Shown here one piece after another: positions 44,954 through 53,371 of a DNA stretch of 64,000 bases. The stretch comes from an uncultured Verrucomicrobiota bacterium (GTDB lineage: Bacteria; Verrucomicrobiota; Kiritimatiellia; CAIQIC01; Lenti-01). Each line of letters begins with the position of its first letter. The stretch's first letter is position 1. The stretch is from contig CALKWZ010000068.1 of assembly GCA_938003985.1 (NCBI GenBank), positions 1 to 64,000 on the forward strand, given 5' to 3'. The notes beneath the pieces were generated by a model. That model was not told where the DNA came from. It searched no databases and saw only the letters and a program-made list of their open reading frames with translations. The position numbers and the translations under genes were made by a program.

Positions 44954-45964
44954 TTATTTCTTCGAAGCTTCCTCGATGGCGACGGCGACGGAGACGGTGG
45001 CGCCGACCATGGGGTTGTTGCCCATGCCGATGAGGCCCATCATTTCGACGTGCGCGGGGACGGAGGAGGAGCCGGCGAACTGGGCGTCGGAGTGCATGCG
45101 GCCCATGGTGTCGGTCATGCCGTAGGAGGCGGGGCCGGCGGCCATGTTGTCCGGATGCAGCGTGCGGCCGGTGCCGCCGCCGGAGGCGACGGAGAAGTAC
45201 TTCTTGCCCTTTTCGACGCATTCCTTCTTGTAGGTGCCCGCGACGGGGTGCTGGAAGCGGGTCGGGTTGGTGGAGTTGCCGGTAATGGACACGTCCACGC
45301 CTTCCTGCCACATGATGGCGACGCCTTCGCGGACGTCGTCGGCGCCGTAGCAGCGGACCTTGGCCTTGTCGCCGGCGGAGAAGGGGATTTCCTTCACGAT
45401 GGCGAGCTTGCCGGTGGCGTAGTCGAACTGCGTCTGGACGTAGGTGAAGCCGTTGATGCGGCTGATGACGTAGGCGGCGTCCTTGCCGAGGCCGTTGAGG
45501 CAGACCTTGAGGGGCTGCTGGCGGACCTTGTTGGCGCTCTTGGCGATGCCGATGGCGCCTTCGGCGGCGGCGAAGCTCTCGTGGCCGGCGAGGAAGCAGA
45601 AGCACTTCGTTTCCTCGCGCAGGAGCATCGCGGCGAGGTTGCCGTGGCCGAGGCCGACCTTGCGGTCGTCGGCGACGGAGCCGGGGATGCAGAAGGCCTG
45701 GAGGCCTTCGCCGATGGCTTCGGCGGCGTCGGCGGCCTTCACGCAGCCTTTCTTGATGGCGATGGCGGCGCCGACGGTGTAGGCCCAGGCGGCGTTTTCG
45801 AAGCAGATGTTCTGGATTTCCTTCGTGATGGCGTAGGCGTCGACGCCCTTGTCGGCGCAGACCTGCTGCGCGTCCTGGACGGTGGACATGCCGTATTTCT
45901 TGAGGGTGGCCGCGATCTGGGGGAGGCGGCGGCCGTAGGACTCGAACAATTCTTTGTCAGCCAT
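44954..45964 (-). CDS. GGGtGRT protein
   Basis: A 336-residue protein with the name-giving motif ASGGGTGRTLHPDN near residue 265. Other blocks include CFENAAWAYTVGAAIAIKKG and ETKCFCFLAGHESFAAAEGA. The family occurs in anaerobes, next to a NifU-like scaffold gene, as here 14 bases upstream; its biochemical role is not established. Several cysteines are conserved in pattern, consistent with a link to iron-sulfur metabolism. The pair sits on the minus strand inside the division cluster. Confidence 0.88.
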   Translation of the reverse strand: MADKELFESYGRRLPQIAATLKKYGMSTVQDAQQVCADKGVDAYAITKEIQNICFENAAWAYTVGAAIAIKKGCVKAADAAEAIGEGLQAFCIPGSVADDRKVGLGHGNLAAMLLREETKCFCFLAGHESFAAAEGAIGIAKSANKVRQQPLKVCLNGLGKDAAYVISRINGFTYVQTQFDYATGKLAIVKEIPFSAGDKAKVRCYGADDVREGVAIMWQEGVDVSITGNSTNPTRFQHPVAGTYKKECVEKGKKYFSVASGGGTGRTLHPDNMAAGPASYGMTDTMGRMHSDAQFAGSSSVPAHVEMMGLIGMGNNPMVGATVSVAVAIEEASKK

Positions 45965-45978
45965 GGTCGTGTTCCTTC

Positions 45979-46671
45979 TTACGCGTGGCGGGGGTTGATG
46001 GTCTTGACGGCGTCGGCGATGCGGCCGTAGCGGCCGGTGGCCTTCTTGAGGGCTTCGGCGGGATCCATGCCCTTGCCGATGTTCTCCATCATCACGCCGA
46101 GGCGGACGAATTCGTAGCCGATGATCTCGTCGTTGGCGTCGAGACCGATCTGGGTGACGTAGCCTTCGGCCATTTCGAGGTAGCGGGGGCCCTTGGCGAG
46201 CGTGCCGTACATGGTGCCGATCTGGGAGCGGAGGCCCTTGCCGAGATCCTCGAGGCCGGCGCCGATGGGCAGGCCGCCCTCGGAGAAGGCGCTCTGGCTG
46301 CGGCCGTAGACGATCTGGAGGAAGAGTTCGCGCATGGCGACGTTGATGGCGTCGCACACGAGGTCGGTGTTGAGGGCTTCGAGGATCGTCTTGCCGGGGA
46401 GGATCTCCGAGGCCATGGCGGCCGAATGGGTCATGCCGGAGCAGCCGATGGTTTCGACGAGGGCTTCCTGGATGATGCCGTCCTTGACGTTCAAGGTGAG
46501 CTTGCAGGCGCCCTGCTGCGGGGCGCACCAGCCTACGCCGTGGGTGAGGGCGGAGATGTCCTTCACTTCCTTGGCCTGGACCCACTTCCCTTCCTCGGGG
46601 ATGGGCGCGGGACCGTGGTCGCGCAGTTTCTTGACGCAGCACATGTGCTGCACTTCGTGCGAATAGATCAT
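45979..46671 (-). CDS. NifU/IscU-like iron-sulfur scaffold protein
   Basis: A 230-residue protein. The region WCAPQQGACKLTLNVKDG then ETIGCSGMTHSAAMASEIL matches the IscU/NifU N-terminal scaffold, with cysteines at positions comparable to two of the cluster ligands. An N-terminal MCCVKKLRDHG adds further cysteines. The C-terminal half is specific to the GGGtGRT-associated form. AAGGAAA precedes the ATG. Its own promoter lies just upstream, divergent from ftsQ. Confidence 0.85.
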   Translation of the reverse strand: MIYSHEVQHMCCVKKLRDHGPAPIPEEGKWVQAKEVKDISALTHGVGWCAPQQGACKLTLNVKDGIIQEALVETIGCSGMTHSAAMASEILPGKTILEALNTDLVCDAINVAMRELFLQIVYGRSQSAFSEGGLPIGAGLEDLGKGLRSQIGTMYGTLAKGPRYLEMAEGYVTQIGLDANDEIIGYEFVRLGVMMENIGKGMDPAEALKKATGRYGRIADAVKTINPRHA

Positions 46672-46719
46672 GGTGTTTCCTTGGGTTGCGGTTGAATGCC
46701 TGTGCGCAATTGGGGGGCG

Positions 46720-46748
46720 ACTGTACTCAAAGAGGCGAAACGGTTCAA
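46720..46748 (-). promoter_or_regulatory. Promoter of the NifU-like/GGGtGRT operon
   Basis: On the minus strand TTGAAC (46748-46743), 17-base spacer, TACAGT (46725-46720), 48 bases before the ATG at 46671. Confidence 0.6.
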
Positions 46749-46847
46749 CCCGGAAAAACGGGACGGGGGCGGCGGAAAAATGTTTTTACGGAAGGGGGGG
46801 TGTGGCATAGTGCGTCCGCATTGCGATTTTGGCGAAAGAGGACGATT

Positions 46848-47708
46848 TTGGCGTTTGGACATGACAAGGGACGGCGGAAAAACCGCTCGCGGGACGGCCT
46901 GTTGCGGGCCGCCGTGCGCTCGGGCGAGCGGCGGCGGACGGTGCGCCGGCGCGTCGTCGCCGCGCTGGTGACGCTGATCGGATTGCCGGCGCTCGCCGTC
47001 GGTCTCTGGTGGGGCGGCCACCAGGCGTGGCTGGGCATGTTCGCGGAAAATCCTTTTTTCGAGATCCAACGCATCGAAATCACGACCGACGGCATGCTGG
47101 GGGTGGCGGACGTCCAGGAATACGCCCGGGTCCGGCCCGGCATGAATCTCTTCGCCGTGCGGCCGCAGGACGTGCGCGCCGAACTGTTGAAGGTGCCGGT
47201 CATCGCCGACGCGCAGGTGGGGCGTTGTTTGCCCGACGGGCTGGTGATCGAAGTGACCGAGCGCATCGCGGTGGCGCGCCTGGGACGGCCGGGCGCGGGC
47301 AGCACGCTGGCCGTGGACGCGACGGGCCACGTCCTGGGCCCCAGTTCGGTGCGGATCAGCCTGCCGGTGATCCTCGGCGTGCGGGACGTCGGCTTGCGGC
47401 CGGGCGACGTGGTGGCCGATGCCATGCTGCCGGAGGCACTGGCCATCCTGGAGATCTGCAACGCCGAAAAAATGCGCGGGGTGCTGGCCGTGGCGTCCAT
47501 CGACGTCGGCTCCGACGAGCGGATCGACGTCGGCTTGGCTTCGGGCGAACGGGTCCTGCTCTCGCGCGACCGGATCAAGGAAAAACTTTGGAAATTGCGG
47601 GAAATGCTGAAAGAAGCGCGCCGCCAGGGCTTGGCCCTGGCCACGTACGACCTGACGGTGGACCGCAACTACGTGGGCCGCGCGACGGCGGCGGAAGAGG
47701 CTCCTTGA
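46848..47708 (+). CDS. ftsQ: Cell division protein FtsQ
   Basis: A 286-residue protein of the divisome. A basic N-terminal tail, one membrane helix at about 37-58 (VVAALVTLIGLPALAVGLWWG split) and a POTRA domain (FFEIQRIEITTDGMLGVADV) are followed by the FtsQ beta domain. I choose the TTG at 46848, because AGAGGA lies six bases before it and the tail then fits family length; the frame upstream to 46686 would cross the divergent promoter region. A CATAGT -10-like element is at 46806-46811. It heads ftsQ-ftsA-ftsZ. Confidence 0.88.
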   Translation: MAFGHDKGRRKNRSRDGLLRAAVRSGERRRTVRRRVVAALVTLIGLPALAVGLWWGGHQAWLGMFAENPFFEIQRIEITTDGMLGVADVQEYARVRPGMNLFAVRPQDVRAELLKVPVIADAQVGRCLPDGLVIEVTERIAVARLGRPGAGSTLAVDATGHVLGPSSVRISLPVILGVRDVGLRPGDVVADAMLPEALAILEICNAEKMRGVLAVASIDVGSDERIDVGLASGERVLLSRDRIKEKLWKLREMLKEARRQGLALATYDLTVDRNYVGRATAAEEAP

Positions 47709-47739
47709 GGAGCCGCGGGCGGAAAGGATAGCGGGCCAG

Positions 47740-48936
47740 ATGAACATCGAACCGATCGTCGCGCTGGAAATCGGCACGAGCCGGGTGCGCGTTTTCGTGG
47801 GCGAGGCCCGCGAGGACGGCGCGCTGATGATCACCGCGGTGGGCGATGCGGCCAGCAGCGGCATGCGCAAGGGGGAAATTTTCCATTTCGACAGCGTGTG
47901 CGGATGCGTGGAGACCGCGCTGCGGCAGGCCGAGGAAGCCGCGGACCTGAAAATCAACGAAGTCTATCTGGCCCTGTCCGGTTCCCAGATCGAAGCCCAG
48001 CCCAGCCGGGCCGAGATTCCCGTGGACGGCGAGATCGCGCAGGAAGACGCCGACCACGTGCTGAAGATGGCCAAGGAAGTGACGTTGCCGGCGGACCGCG
48101 AAATCCTCCACAGCATTTTCGGCCAGTTCGCCGTGGACGGGTTGCCGGGCGTGTCCCCGGTCGGGCTCGTGGGCCAGCGCCTGGCGGCGGAGATGCTGAT
48201 CGTGCACGGGGTCCATTCGCGGATGGTGAACCTGGTGCGGGTGGTCAAGGCGCTGAAGCTGGAGATGGCCGAACCGCTGTTCAGCGGCCTGTGCTCGGCG
48301 CAGGCGGCGCTGTCCGCCGACCAGAAGCGGCAGGGGGCGCTGTTGATCGATCTGGGCGGCGGCAAGACCGACTACGTGGTCTACGCGCAGGCCAAGATCG
48401 CCGACGCGGGGGTGCTGGCCGTCGGCGGCGACCACGTGACGAACGACGTGGCGCGCGCCTTCCGGCTGTCCACGACCGAGGCGGAAGCCCTGAAGCTGCA
48501 GCACGGCGACGCCATGGTCAGCGCCGCGGGCCGCACGCGCCGCCTGCCGCTGCCGGCGGCCGCCGGCGAAGCGCCGCGCACCGCGAAGTTGTCGGACCTG
48601 CAGACGATCGTGCACCTGCGCATGGAGGAGACGTTCGGCCTGATCGCCGCGCGCCTGAAGCGGCAGAAGCTGTTGTCGCTGCTGGGCGCGGGGATCGTGC
48701 TGACGGGCGGCGGCGCCCACCTGAAGAACGTGGCGCCGCTGGCGGAAAAGGTGTTCGGCCTGCCGTGCGAAATCGGCGCGCCGCGCAACGTGAGCGGGTT
48801 GGCCGCGAATCTGGCCGTGCCGGAATACGCGACGGGCGTGGGCGCGGTGCTGCACGGCTACCGCAGCGCCCGGGCCGCGGCGGAACGCTCCCGCAGCGCC
48901 TGGAAACGGCTGGCGCACTGGTTTGGCGTGAACTGA
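47740..48936 (+). CDS. ftsA: Cell division protein FtsA
   Basis: A 398-residue actin-like ATPase anchoring FtsZ to the membrane. It carries VALEIGTSRVRVFVGEA (phosphate 1), the 1C domain with VYLALSGSQIEAQ, LLIDLGGGKTDYVVY (phosphate 2) and GIVLTGGGAHLKNV (adenosine motif). The C terminus, WKRLAHWFGVN, is a short amphipathic membrane-targeting helix. It lies 31 bases after ftsQ and 15 before ftsZ. Confidence 0.96.
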   Translation: MNIEPIVALEIGTSRVRVFVGEAREDGALMITAVGDAASSGMRKGEIFHFDSVCGCVETALRQAEEAADLKINEVYLALSGSQIEAQPSRAEIPVDGEIAQEDADHVLKMAKEVTLPADREILHSIFGQFAVDGLPGVSPVGLVGQRLAAEMLIVHGVHSRMVNLVRVVKALKLEMAEPLFSGLCSAQAALSADQKRQGALLIDLGGGKTDYVVYAQAKIADAGVLAVGGDHVTNDVARAFRLSTTEAEALKLQHGDAMVSAAGRTRRLPLPAAAGEAPRTAKLSDLQTIVHLRMEETFGLIAARLKRQKLLSLLGAGIVLTGGGAHLKNVAPLAEKVFGLPCEIGAPRNVSGLAANLAVPEYATGVGAVLHGYRSARAAAERSRSAWKRLAHWFGVN

Positions 48937-48951
48937 GCGGAGGAACGGACC

Positions 48952-50145
48952 ATGGCGGCGAAATCGGACAACGCGCAGGAAAACGCCCGGGAACTTCGGT
49001 GCCGCGTGCTGGTGGCGGGCGTCGGCGGCGGCGGCGGCAACGTCTTGGGCCATGCGCTGGCGGGCTGGAACGAGCCGCCGACCGTGGCGGCCATCAACAC
49101 GGACGCGCGCGCCCTGGAGGCGACGGCCATCGGCTTGAAAGTGGCCATCGGCCGGACGGTCGCCAAGGGCATGGGCACGGGCGGCGACGCGGAACTGGGG
49201 CGGCTGGCCGCCAACGAAGACCTCGACGCGCTGCGCGCGCTGGTTTCCGGCCACGACCTGCTGCTGCTGGTGGCGGGACTCGGCGGCGGCACCGCCACCG
49301 GCGCGGCGCCCGTCCTGGCCCGCATCGCCCGCGAAGAAGGCCTGCTGGTGCTGGCCTACGTGACCCTGCCGTTCGCGTTCGAAGGGGCGCGCCGCCAGGA
49401 ACAGGCCCAGGAAGGCTTGGCGGACCTGAAGCAGTCCGCCGACGCGGTCGTCTGCCTGCCCAACCAGCGGCTGCATGCGCTGCTGCCGCCCGACACGTCG
49501 TTGCCGGACGCCTTCGCCTTCGTGGACCGCATGATGTCCGCCGGCATCCGCGGCCTCTGGACGTTGTTGGCGCGCGACAACATGCTCAACTTGGATTTTT
49601 CGGATTTGCAGACCTTGGTGGAAAACAGCGGCAACGAGTGCTGCTTCGGCTATGGGGAAGGCCAGGGCGCCGGCAAGGCCGAACAGGCCCTGCGCGGCTT
49701 GCTGGAAGGCCCGATGCTGGAGAAGGGGCGCGTGATCGCCAATTCCGGCGCCATGATCCTGAGCGTGGCCGGCGGTCCGGACCTGTCGCTGGCGGAACTG
49801 GAGACCATCCACCGCCGGTTCCAGGAAGCGGCGCGGCCCGGGGCCCGGATTTCGATGGGCGCCGCCGTGCTGGACGACTGGACCGGACGGCTGGCCTTGA
49901 CCGTGCTGGCGGCGGAACACTGGATTCCGCCGACCAAACCCGACGCGCTGGTGATGGAAGCCGGCCCGGACGCGCCCGCCGACGAGCCGGCCGGCCGGCG
50001 GCGCAAGAACGTCCAGCAATCCGAATTGCAGCTGGGAGGCGCCAACGACCGGGGGCGGTTCCGCGACGTGGCGCCGACGATCGTCGAGGGCGCCGATCTG
50101 GACGTGCCGGTGTTCATTCGCCGCGGCATCCGGATTCCTTCCTGA
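48952..50145 (+). CDS. ftsZ: Cell division protein FtsZ (divergent GTP loop)
   Basis: A 397-residue tubulin homologue forming the Z ring. VAGVGGGGGNVLGH and INTDARALEA are the first loops. The tubulin signature reads LGGGTATGAAP at residues 110-120, with alanine at 115 where almost all FtsZ have glycine (GGGTGTG). The N-terminal GTPase and C-terminal domains are otherwise complete. The tail APTIVEGADLDVPVFIRRG is the conserved partner-binding peptide, close to the E/D-P-T-I-x-x-G-x-D-L-D-x-P-x-F-x-R-R type. The substitution may alter GTP turnover. Confidence 0.95.
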   Translation: MAAKSDNAQENARELRCRVLVAGVGGGGGNVLGHALAGWNEPPTVAAINTDARALEATAIGLKVAIGRTVAKGMGTGGDAELGRLAANEDLDALRALVSGHDLLLLVAGLGGGTATGAAPVLARIAREEGLLVLAYVTLPFAFEGARRQEQAQEGLADLKQSADAVVCLPNQRLHALLPPDTSLPDAFAFVDRMMSAGIRGLWTLLARDNMLNLDFSDLQTLVENSGNECCFGYGEGQGAGKAEQALRGLLEGPMLEKGRVIANSGAMILSVAGGPDLSLAELETIHRRFQEAARPGARISMGAAVLDDWTGRLALTVLAAEHWIPPTKPDALVMEAGPDAPADEPAGRRRKNVQQSELQLGGANDRGRFRDVAPTIVEGADLDVPVFIRRGIRIPS

Positions 50146-50223
50146 GTCGGCGTCAACGGGCTTGATTTCGGGCGCCGGAGCCGCCAAGATGCCACAACCA
50201 ATTAGGGTGCGGAGGACATGACG

Positions 50224-50766
50224 ATGAAAAGCATGAAATGGCTGGCATTGGCGTTGGCGGTTGGCTTGTGCGCGCCGGCGGCGCTGGGCGGCGCGTTGTT
50301 GACCCAGGGATCCAACGAAATCGGCATTTCCGGGCAGCTGGACACCTCGGGCGTGGCCGGCACGGATTTCGACCTGAAGGTCAAATACGCCTATTTCTTC
50401 TGGGACCGGACGTCCTTGGGTCTGCGCGGCGGGGTCGGCGACAACGACTGGTGGAGCTATTTCTCGTTGGGTACGACGGCGGAATACAACTTCACGATGC
50501 CCGAAGGCTATCGGCCGGCGATCGGCACGGACATGGTGCCCTTGTTCCTCGGCGCGGCGATCGACTACCGGCACGTGAGCCTCGATGAAAACGAGAACGC
50601 GCTGGTCTTCAGCCTCGAAGCCGGCACCAAGCTCTTCCTGACGGATTCCACCGCGGTCGTCTTTTCGATGATCGGGGAAATGGGCACGGAAGACATCTAC
50701 TACGACAAGGACGAGCCCACCGACAAGAACCTGCTGTTCGAGCTCGGGCTGCGGTTCTACTTCTAG
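50224..50766 (+). CDS. Small outer-membrane beta-barrel protein
   Basis: A 180-residue exported protein (signal peptide about 1-22, ALGGA). The rest alternates in strands of barrel type and ends in GLRFYF with terminal phenylalanine, resembling eight-stranded OmpW/OmpX-like proteins without a clear family. ATG at 50224 is preferred over 50218 because GGAGG (50211-50215) is then eight bases away. A terminator follows. Confidence 0.82.
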   Translation: MKSMKWLALALAVGLCAPAALGGALLTQGSNEIGISGQLDTSGVAGTDFDLKVKYAYFFWDRTSLGLRGGVGDNDWWSYFSLGTTAEYNFTMPEGYRPAIGTDMVPLFLGAAIDYRHVSLDENENALVFSLEAGTKLFLTDSTAVVFSMIGEMGTEDIYYDKDEPTDKNLLFELGLRFYF

Positions 50767-50791
50767 ACCAGAACCGCCGGCAACGGGACGA

Positions 50792-50816
50792 GGCGCGGCC
50801 GCGGGCCGCGCCTTTT
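50792..50816 (+). terminator. Rho-independent terminator
   Basis: Stem GGCGCGGCC (50792-50800), loop GCG, stem GGCCGCGCC (50804-50812), TTTT. Confidence 0.9.
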
Positions 50817-50846
50817 CCGTTTCCGCCCGCGGCGCGCCGAAAGGGA

Positions 50847-50875
50847 TTGAATTCCCGGGCGGGCTGGGGTATTGA
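50847..50875 (+). promoter_or_regulatory. Promoter of tRNA-Ser
   Basis: TTGAAT (50847-50852), 17-base spacer, TATTGA (50870-50875) preceded by TGGGG, about 40 bases before the mature tRNA. Confidence 0.6.
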
Positions 50876-50915
50876 TCTGCGAGTTTTTCGTCCCGCCCTC
50901 CGGCGGGACGGAGGC

Positions 50916-51006
50916 GGAGAGATGGCTGAGCGGCCTAAGGCACCCGACTCGAAATCGGGCGGGCGTTAAAAGCGTCCCGTGGGTTCAAATCCCACTCTCT
51001 CCGCCA
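50916..51006 (+). tRNA. tRNA-Ser (CGA anticodon)
   Basis: A class II tRNA with a long variable arm. Acceptor GGAGAGA pairs with TCTCTCC. Anticodon stem CCCGA/TCGGG closes loop CTCGAAA, anticodon CGA. The T arm has GGGTTCAAATCCC, and CCA is encoded at the end. Confidence 0.97.
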
Positions 51007-51025
51007 TTTTTCCAGCGAGGAATCC

Positions 51026-52096
51026 ATGGCGGCGTTGCTTCTGTATCTCATCGGAGCCCGGTCGGCGGGCAAAACGGCGGTCTTCGACGCCCTGATCCAG
51101 ACGCCGGAAGGACCGCATTTCGCGACGAAGGGCGCCCATCGCCTCGGGACCGTCAAGGTGCCCGACGCGCGCCTGGCCACCTTGCGGGACCTTTTCCAGC
51201 CCAAGAAGTACATTCCGGCCGAAGTCACCTTCGTGGACGTGGCGCTGCCCGCGGGCGGCGAGGGCAGCGGCTTCAGCCAGCTCAACGCGTTCCTGGGCGA
51301 GGCGGACGCCTTTGCGCTGGTGGTGCAGGCGCATGGCGATACGGACGGCGCGGGCAAGCCGCTCGATCCGGTCGGCCAGCTCGAATCCGTGCTGCTGGAT
51401 CTGGCGATGGCGGATCTGGAGAAGATCGAACGGCGCATCGAGAAGATCGAGCAGGAAGTCAAACGGGGGCTGAAGCAAAGCCTGCCCGAGCTGGCCGTGC
51501 AGCAGAAGTGCAAGGACGCCATCGACGCCGGCCAATCGCTGCGCGATCTCGAGCTGACGGCGGACGAGCAGAAGCTCGTCGCCAGTTTCTGCTTCCTGTC
51601 GCACAAGCGCGTGCTGGCGATCGCGAACGTGGGCGACGGCGATCCGGCGGGCGAGAAATGCGAAGCGCTGCGCGCCGCGTGCGCCGGAAAAGGGATCGAC
51701 CTGCTGGCCTTCTGCGCGCCGCTGGAAGCCGAAATCGCGACGCTGTCTCCGGCCGACCAGGCCGGCTTCCTGAAGGACTACGGCCTGACGGAACCCGCGC
51801 GGAACCGCCTGATCCGGACCGCCTACCACACCTTGAACCTCATCAGCTTCTTCACCGTCGGGGAAGACGAAGTCCGCGCCTGGACCATCCGCCGCGGCGA
51901 CAACGCCGTGACGGCCGCCGGAAAAATCCACACCGATCTGGCGCGCGGCTTCATCCGCGCGGAAACGGTGTCGGCGGAAATCCTGATCGAGAAGAAAACG
52001 CATGCCGCCTGCCGCGAAGCCGGCCTGTTGCGGCTCGAGGGCAAGAATTACGTCGTCCAGGACGGCGACGTGATCGAAATCCGCGCGAACGCCTGA
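51026..52096 (+). CDS. YchF/Obg-like protein with altered G motifs
   Basis: A 356-residue protein of the YchF (OLA1) architecture: N-terminal G domain, a helical coiled-coil insert at about 130-175, and a C-terminal TGS domain (FFTVGEDEVRAWTIRRG ... HTDLARGFIRAE). The P-loop is GARSAGKT (residues 10-17), where YchF normally has GLPNVGKS. The switch II DxxGLVxGAS is replaced by DVALPAGGEGSGFSQLNAFL, and the NxxE/NKxD-type base motif is not obvious. Normal YchF hydrolyses ATP and acts on ribosomes; this form may bind nucleotide weakly or differently. Confidence 0.85.
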   Translation: MAALLLYLIGARSAGKTAVFDALIQTPEGPHFATKGAHRLGTVKVPDARLATLRDLFQPKKYIPAEVTFVDVALPAGGEGSGFSQLNAFLGEADAFALVVQAHGDTDGAGKPLDPVGQLESVLLDLAMADLEKIERRIEKIEQEVKRGLKQSLPELAVQQKCKDAIDAGQSLRDLELTADEQKLVASFCFLSHKRVLAIANVGDGDPAGEKCEALRAACAGKGIDLLAFCAPLEAEIATLSPADQAGFLKDYGLTEPARNRLIRTAYHTLNLISFFTVGEDEVRAWTIRRGDNAVTAAGKIHTDLARGFIRAETVSAEILIEKKTHAACREAGLLRLEGKNYVVQDGDVIEIRANA

Positions 52097-52105
52097 GCCG
52101 GCGTT

Positions 52106-53272
52106 CTACTTGAAGCAGATGCGCGAAATCAGCGCGGCGAAATCTTCGGCGCCGCTGAGCAGCTCGATTTCCACGCGCAGGAAATAGACGGGCAGGTCGC
52201 GCCGTTCGAGCAACGGCAACCGGACGGCGTCTTTCTCCGTGGTGACGATGGCCTCCGCCCCGCGGTCGCGCGCCGCGTTGATGGCGTCGAGGATTTCCTG
52301 CTGGGTGTAGCGGTGGTGGTCGGCGAAACGCTTGCGGTGCACCAGCTCGCCCCCGAGCCGCTCGAGGGATTCCTCGAATCCGCGCGGCGAGGCGATGCCC
52401 GAGAGCGCGGCGATTTTCTTGCCGCGCAGGAAATCCAGCGGCTGGCGCGCGCCGCTGAACACGTCCTGGAAATGCCGCGGCGTGTGCCGGCATTCGGCGA
52501 TTTCCGCCTGGCCGTTCAGGGCGTGGATCTGCCGGCGCAGGTCGGGGGATCCGTCGCCGTTGGACTTGGTGATGAAGATGAACGTGGCGCGGCTGAGGTG
52601 GCGGACGGATTCGCGCAGCAGGCCGCGGGGCAGGACGTAGCCGTTGTCGAAGGGGTTGGTGCGGTCGACCAGCACGATGTCCACGCGGTGCTTGAGCTTC
52701 AGGTACTGGAAGCCGTCGTCGAGGATCAGCGTGTCGCAACCGAGCTTCTGGATGGCGTAGCGGCCGGACTTCACGCGGTCCTTGTCCACGATGACGCAGA
52801 CGCTGGGCAGGTTCGACGCGAGCATGTAGGGCTCGTCGCCGCCCATTTCGGAATCCAGCAGGAGCCGGTTGCCGTCGGACACCACGCGGGGGGGCTCCTG
52901 CGCCGGCGTCCGGAAGGTGAGGAGATTGACGATCTTCTCGGCGACCGGGTCTTCCGCCTTCTTGTAGCCGCGGCTGAGGATGGCCACCTTGCGCCCGTTC
53001 TGCTGCAGCGCGCGGGCGAACACTTCCACGACGGGCGTCTTGCCGGTGCCGCCGACGGTGAGGTTGCCGATGCTGATGACCTGGCAGCCGAGGGTCTTGG
53101 AGCGGAGGATGCGGTGCTCGAACAGCGCCAGGCGCACGTTCATGATGAAGCTGTAGAGCCGCGACAGGGCCTTGAGGACGAACCGGAGGAATCCCGGCCA
53201 TGCGCCGTGCAGGCGGTCGGAAACGACCGCCAGGAGGAAGATTTCCCATCGTTCGCGGGAGGACCGGGCCAT
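52106..53272 (-). CDS. lpxK: Tetraacyldisaccharide 4'-kinase
   Basis: A 388-residue inner-membrane kinase adding the 4'-phosphate of lipid A. The P-loop ISIGNLTVGGTGKTPVVEVF, the following LSRGYKK, and LILDDGFQYLKL with VLVDRTNPF are all family hallmarks. A membrane-associated N-terminal helix is present. It shows the organism makes lipid A. The ATG at 53272 lies six bases after a CATAGT -10, so the transcript is probably leaderless. It is divergent from the glutathione peroxidase gene. Confidence 0.95.
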   Translation of the reverse strand: MARSSRERWEIFLLAVVSDRLHGAWPGFLRFVLKALSRLYSFIMNVRLALFEHRILRSKTLGCQVISIGNLTVGGTGKTPVVEVFARALQQNGRKVAILSRGYKKAEDPVAEKIVNLLTFRTPAQEPPRVVSDGNRLLLDSEMGGDEPYMLASNLPSVCVIVDKDRVKSGRYAIQKLGCDTLILDDGFQYLKLKHRVDIVLVDRTNPFDNGYVLPRGLLRESVRHLSRATFIFITKSNGDGSPDLRRQIHALNGQAEIAECRHTPRHFQDVFSGARQPLDFLRGKKIAALSGIASPRGFEESLERLGGELVHRKRFADHHRYTQQEILDAINAARDRGAEAIVTTEKDAVRLPLLERRDLPVYFLRVEIELLSGAEDFAALISRICFK

Positions 53273-53278
53273 GCGCGC

Positions 53279-53307
53279 ACTATGGCGGCCGGACGGGAAC
53301 GGGTCAA
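53279..53307 (-). promoter_or_regulatory. Promoter of lpxK, leaderless
   Basis: On the minus strand TTGACC (53307-53302), 17-base spacer, CATAGT (53284-53279). The expected transcription start falls at or within a base of the ATG at 53272. Confidence 0.6.
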
Positions 53308-53319
53308 GCGCCGGAAAAT

Positions 53320-53348
53320 TTGTGTCCGGATCGGGTTCGGGGTAGGTT
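53320..53348 (+). promoter_or_regulatory. Promoter of the glutathione peroxidase gene
   Basis: TTGTGT (53320-53325), 17-base spacer, TAGGTT (53343-53348) preceded by CGGGG, 23 bases before the GTG start. Confidence 0.5.
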
Positions 53349-53371
53349 CTACCGCAAACGGAGGACGGAAC

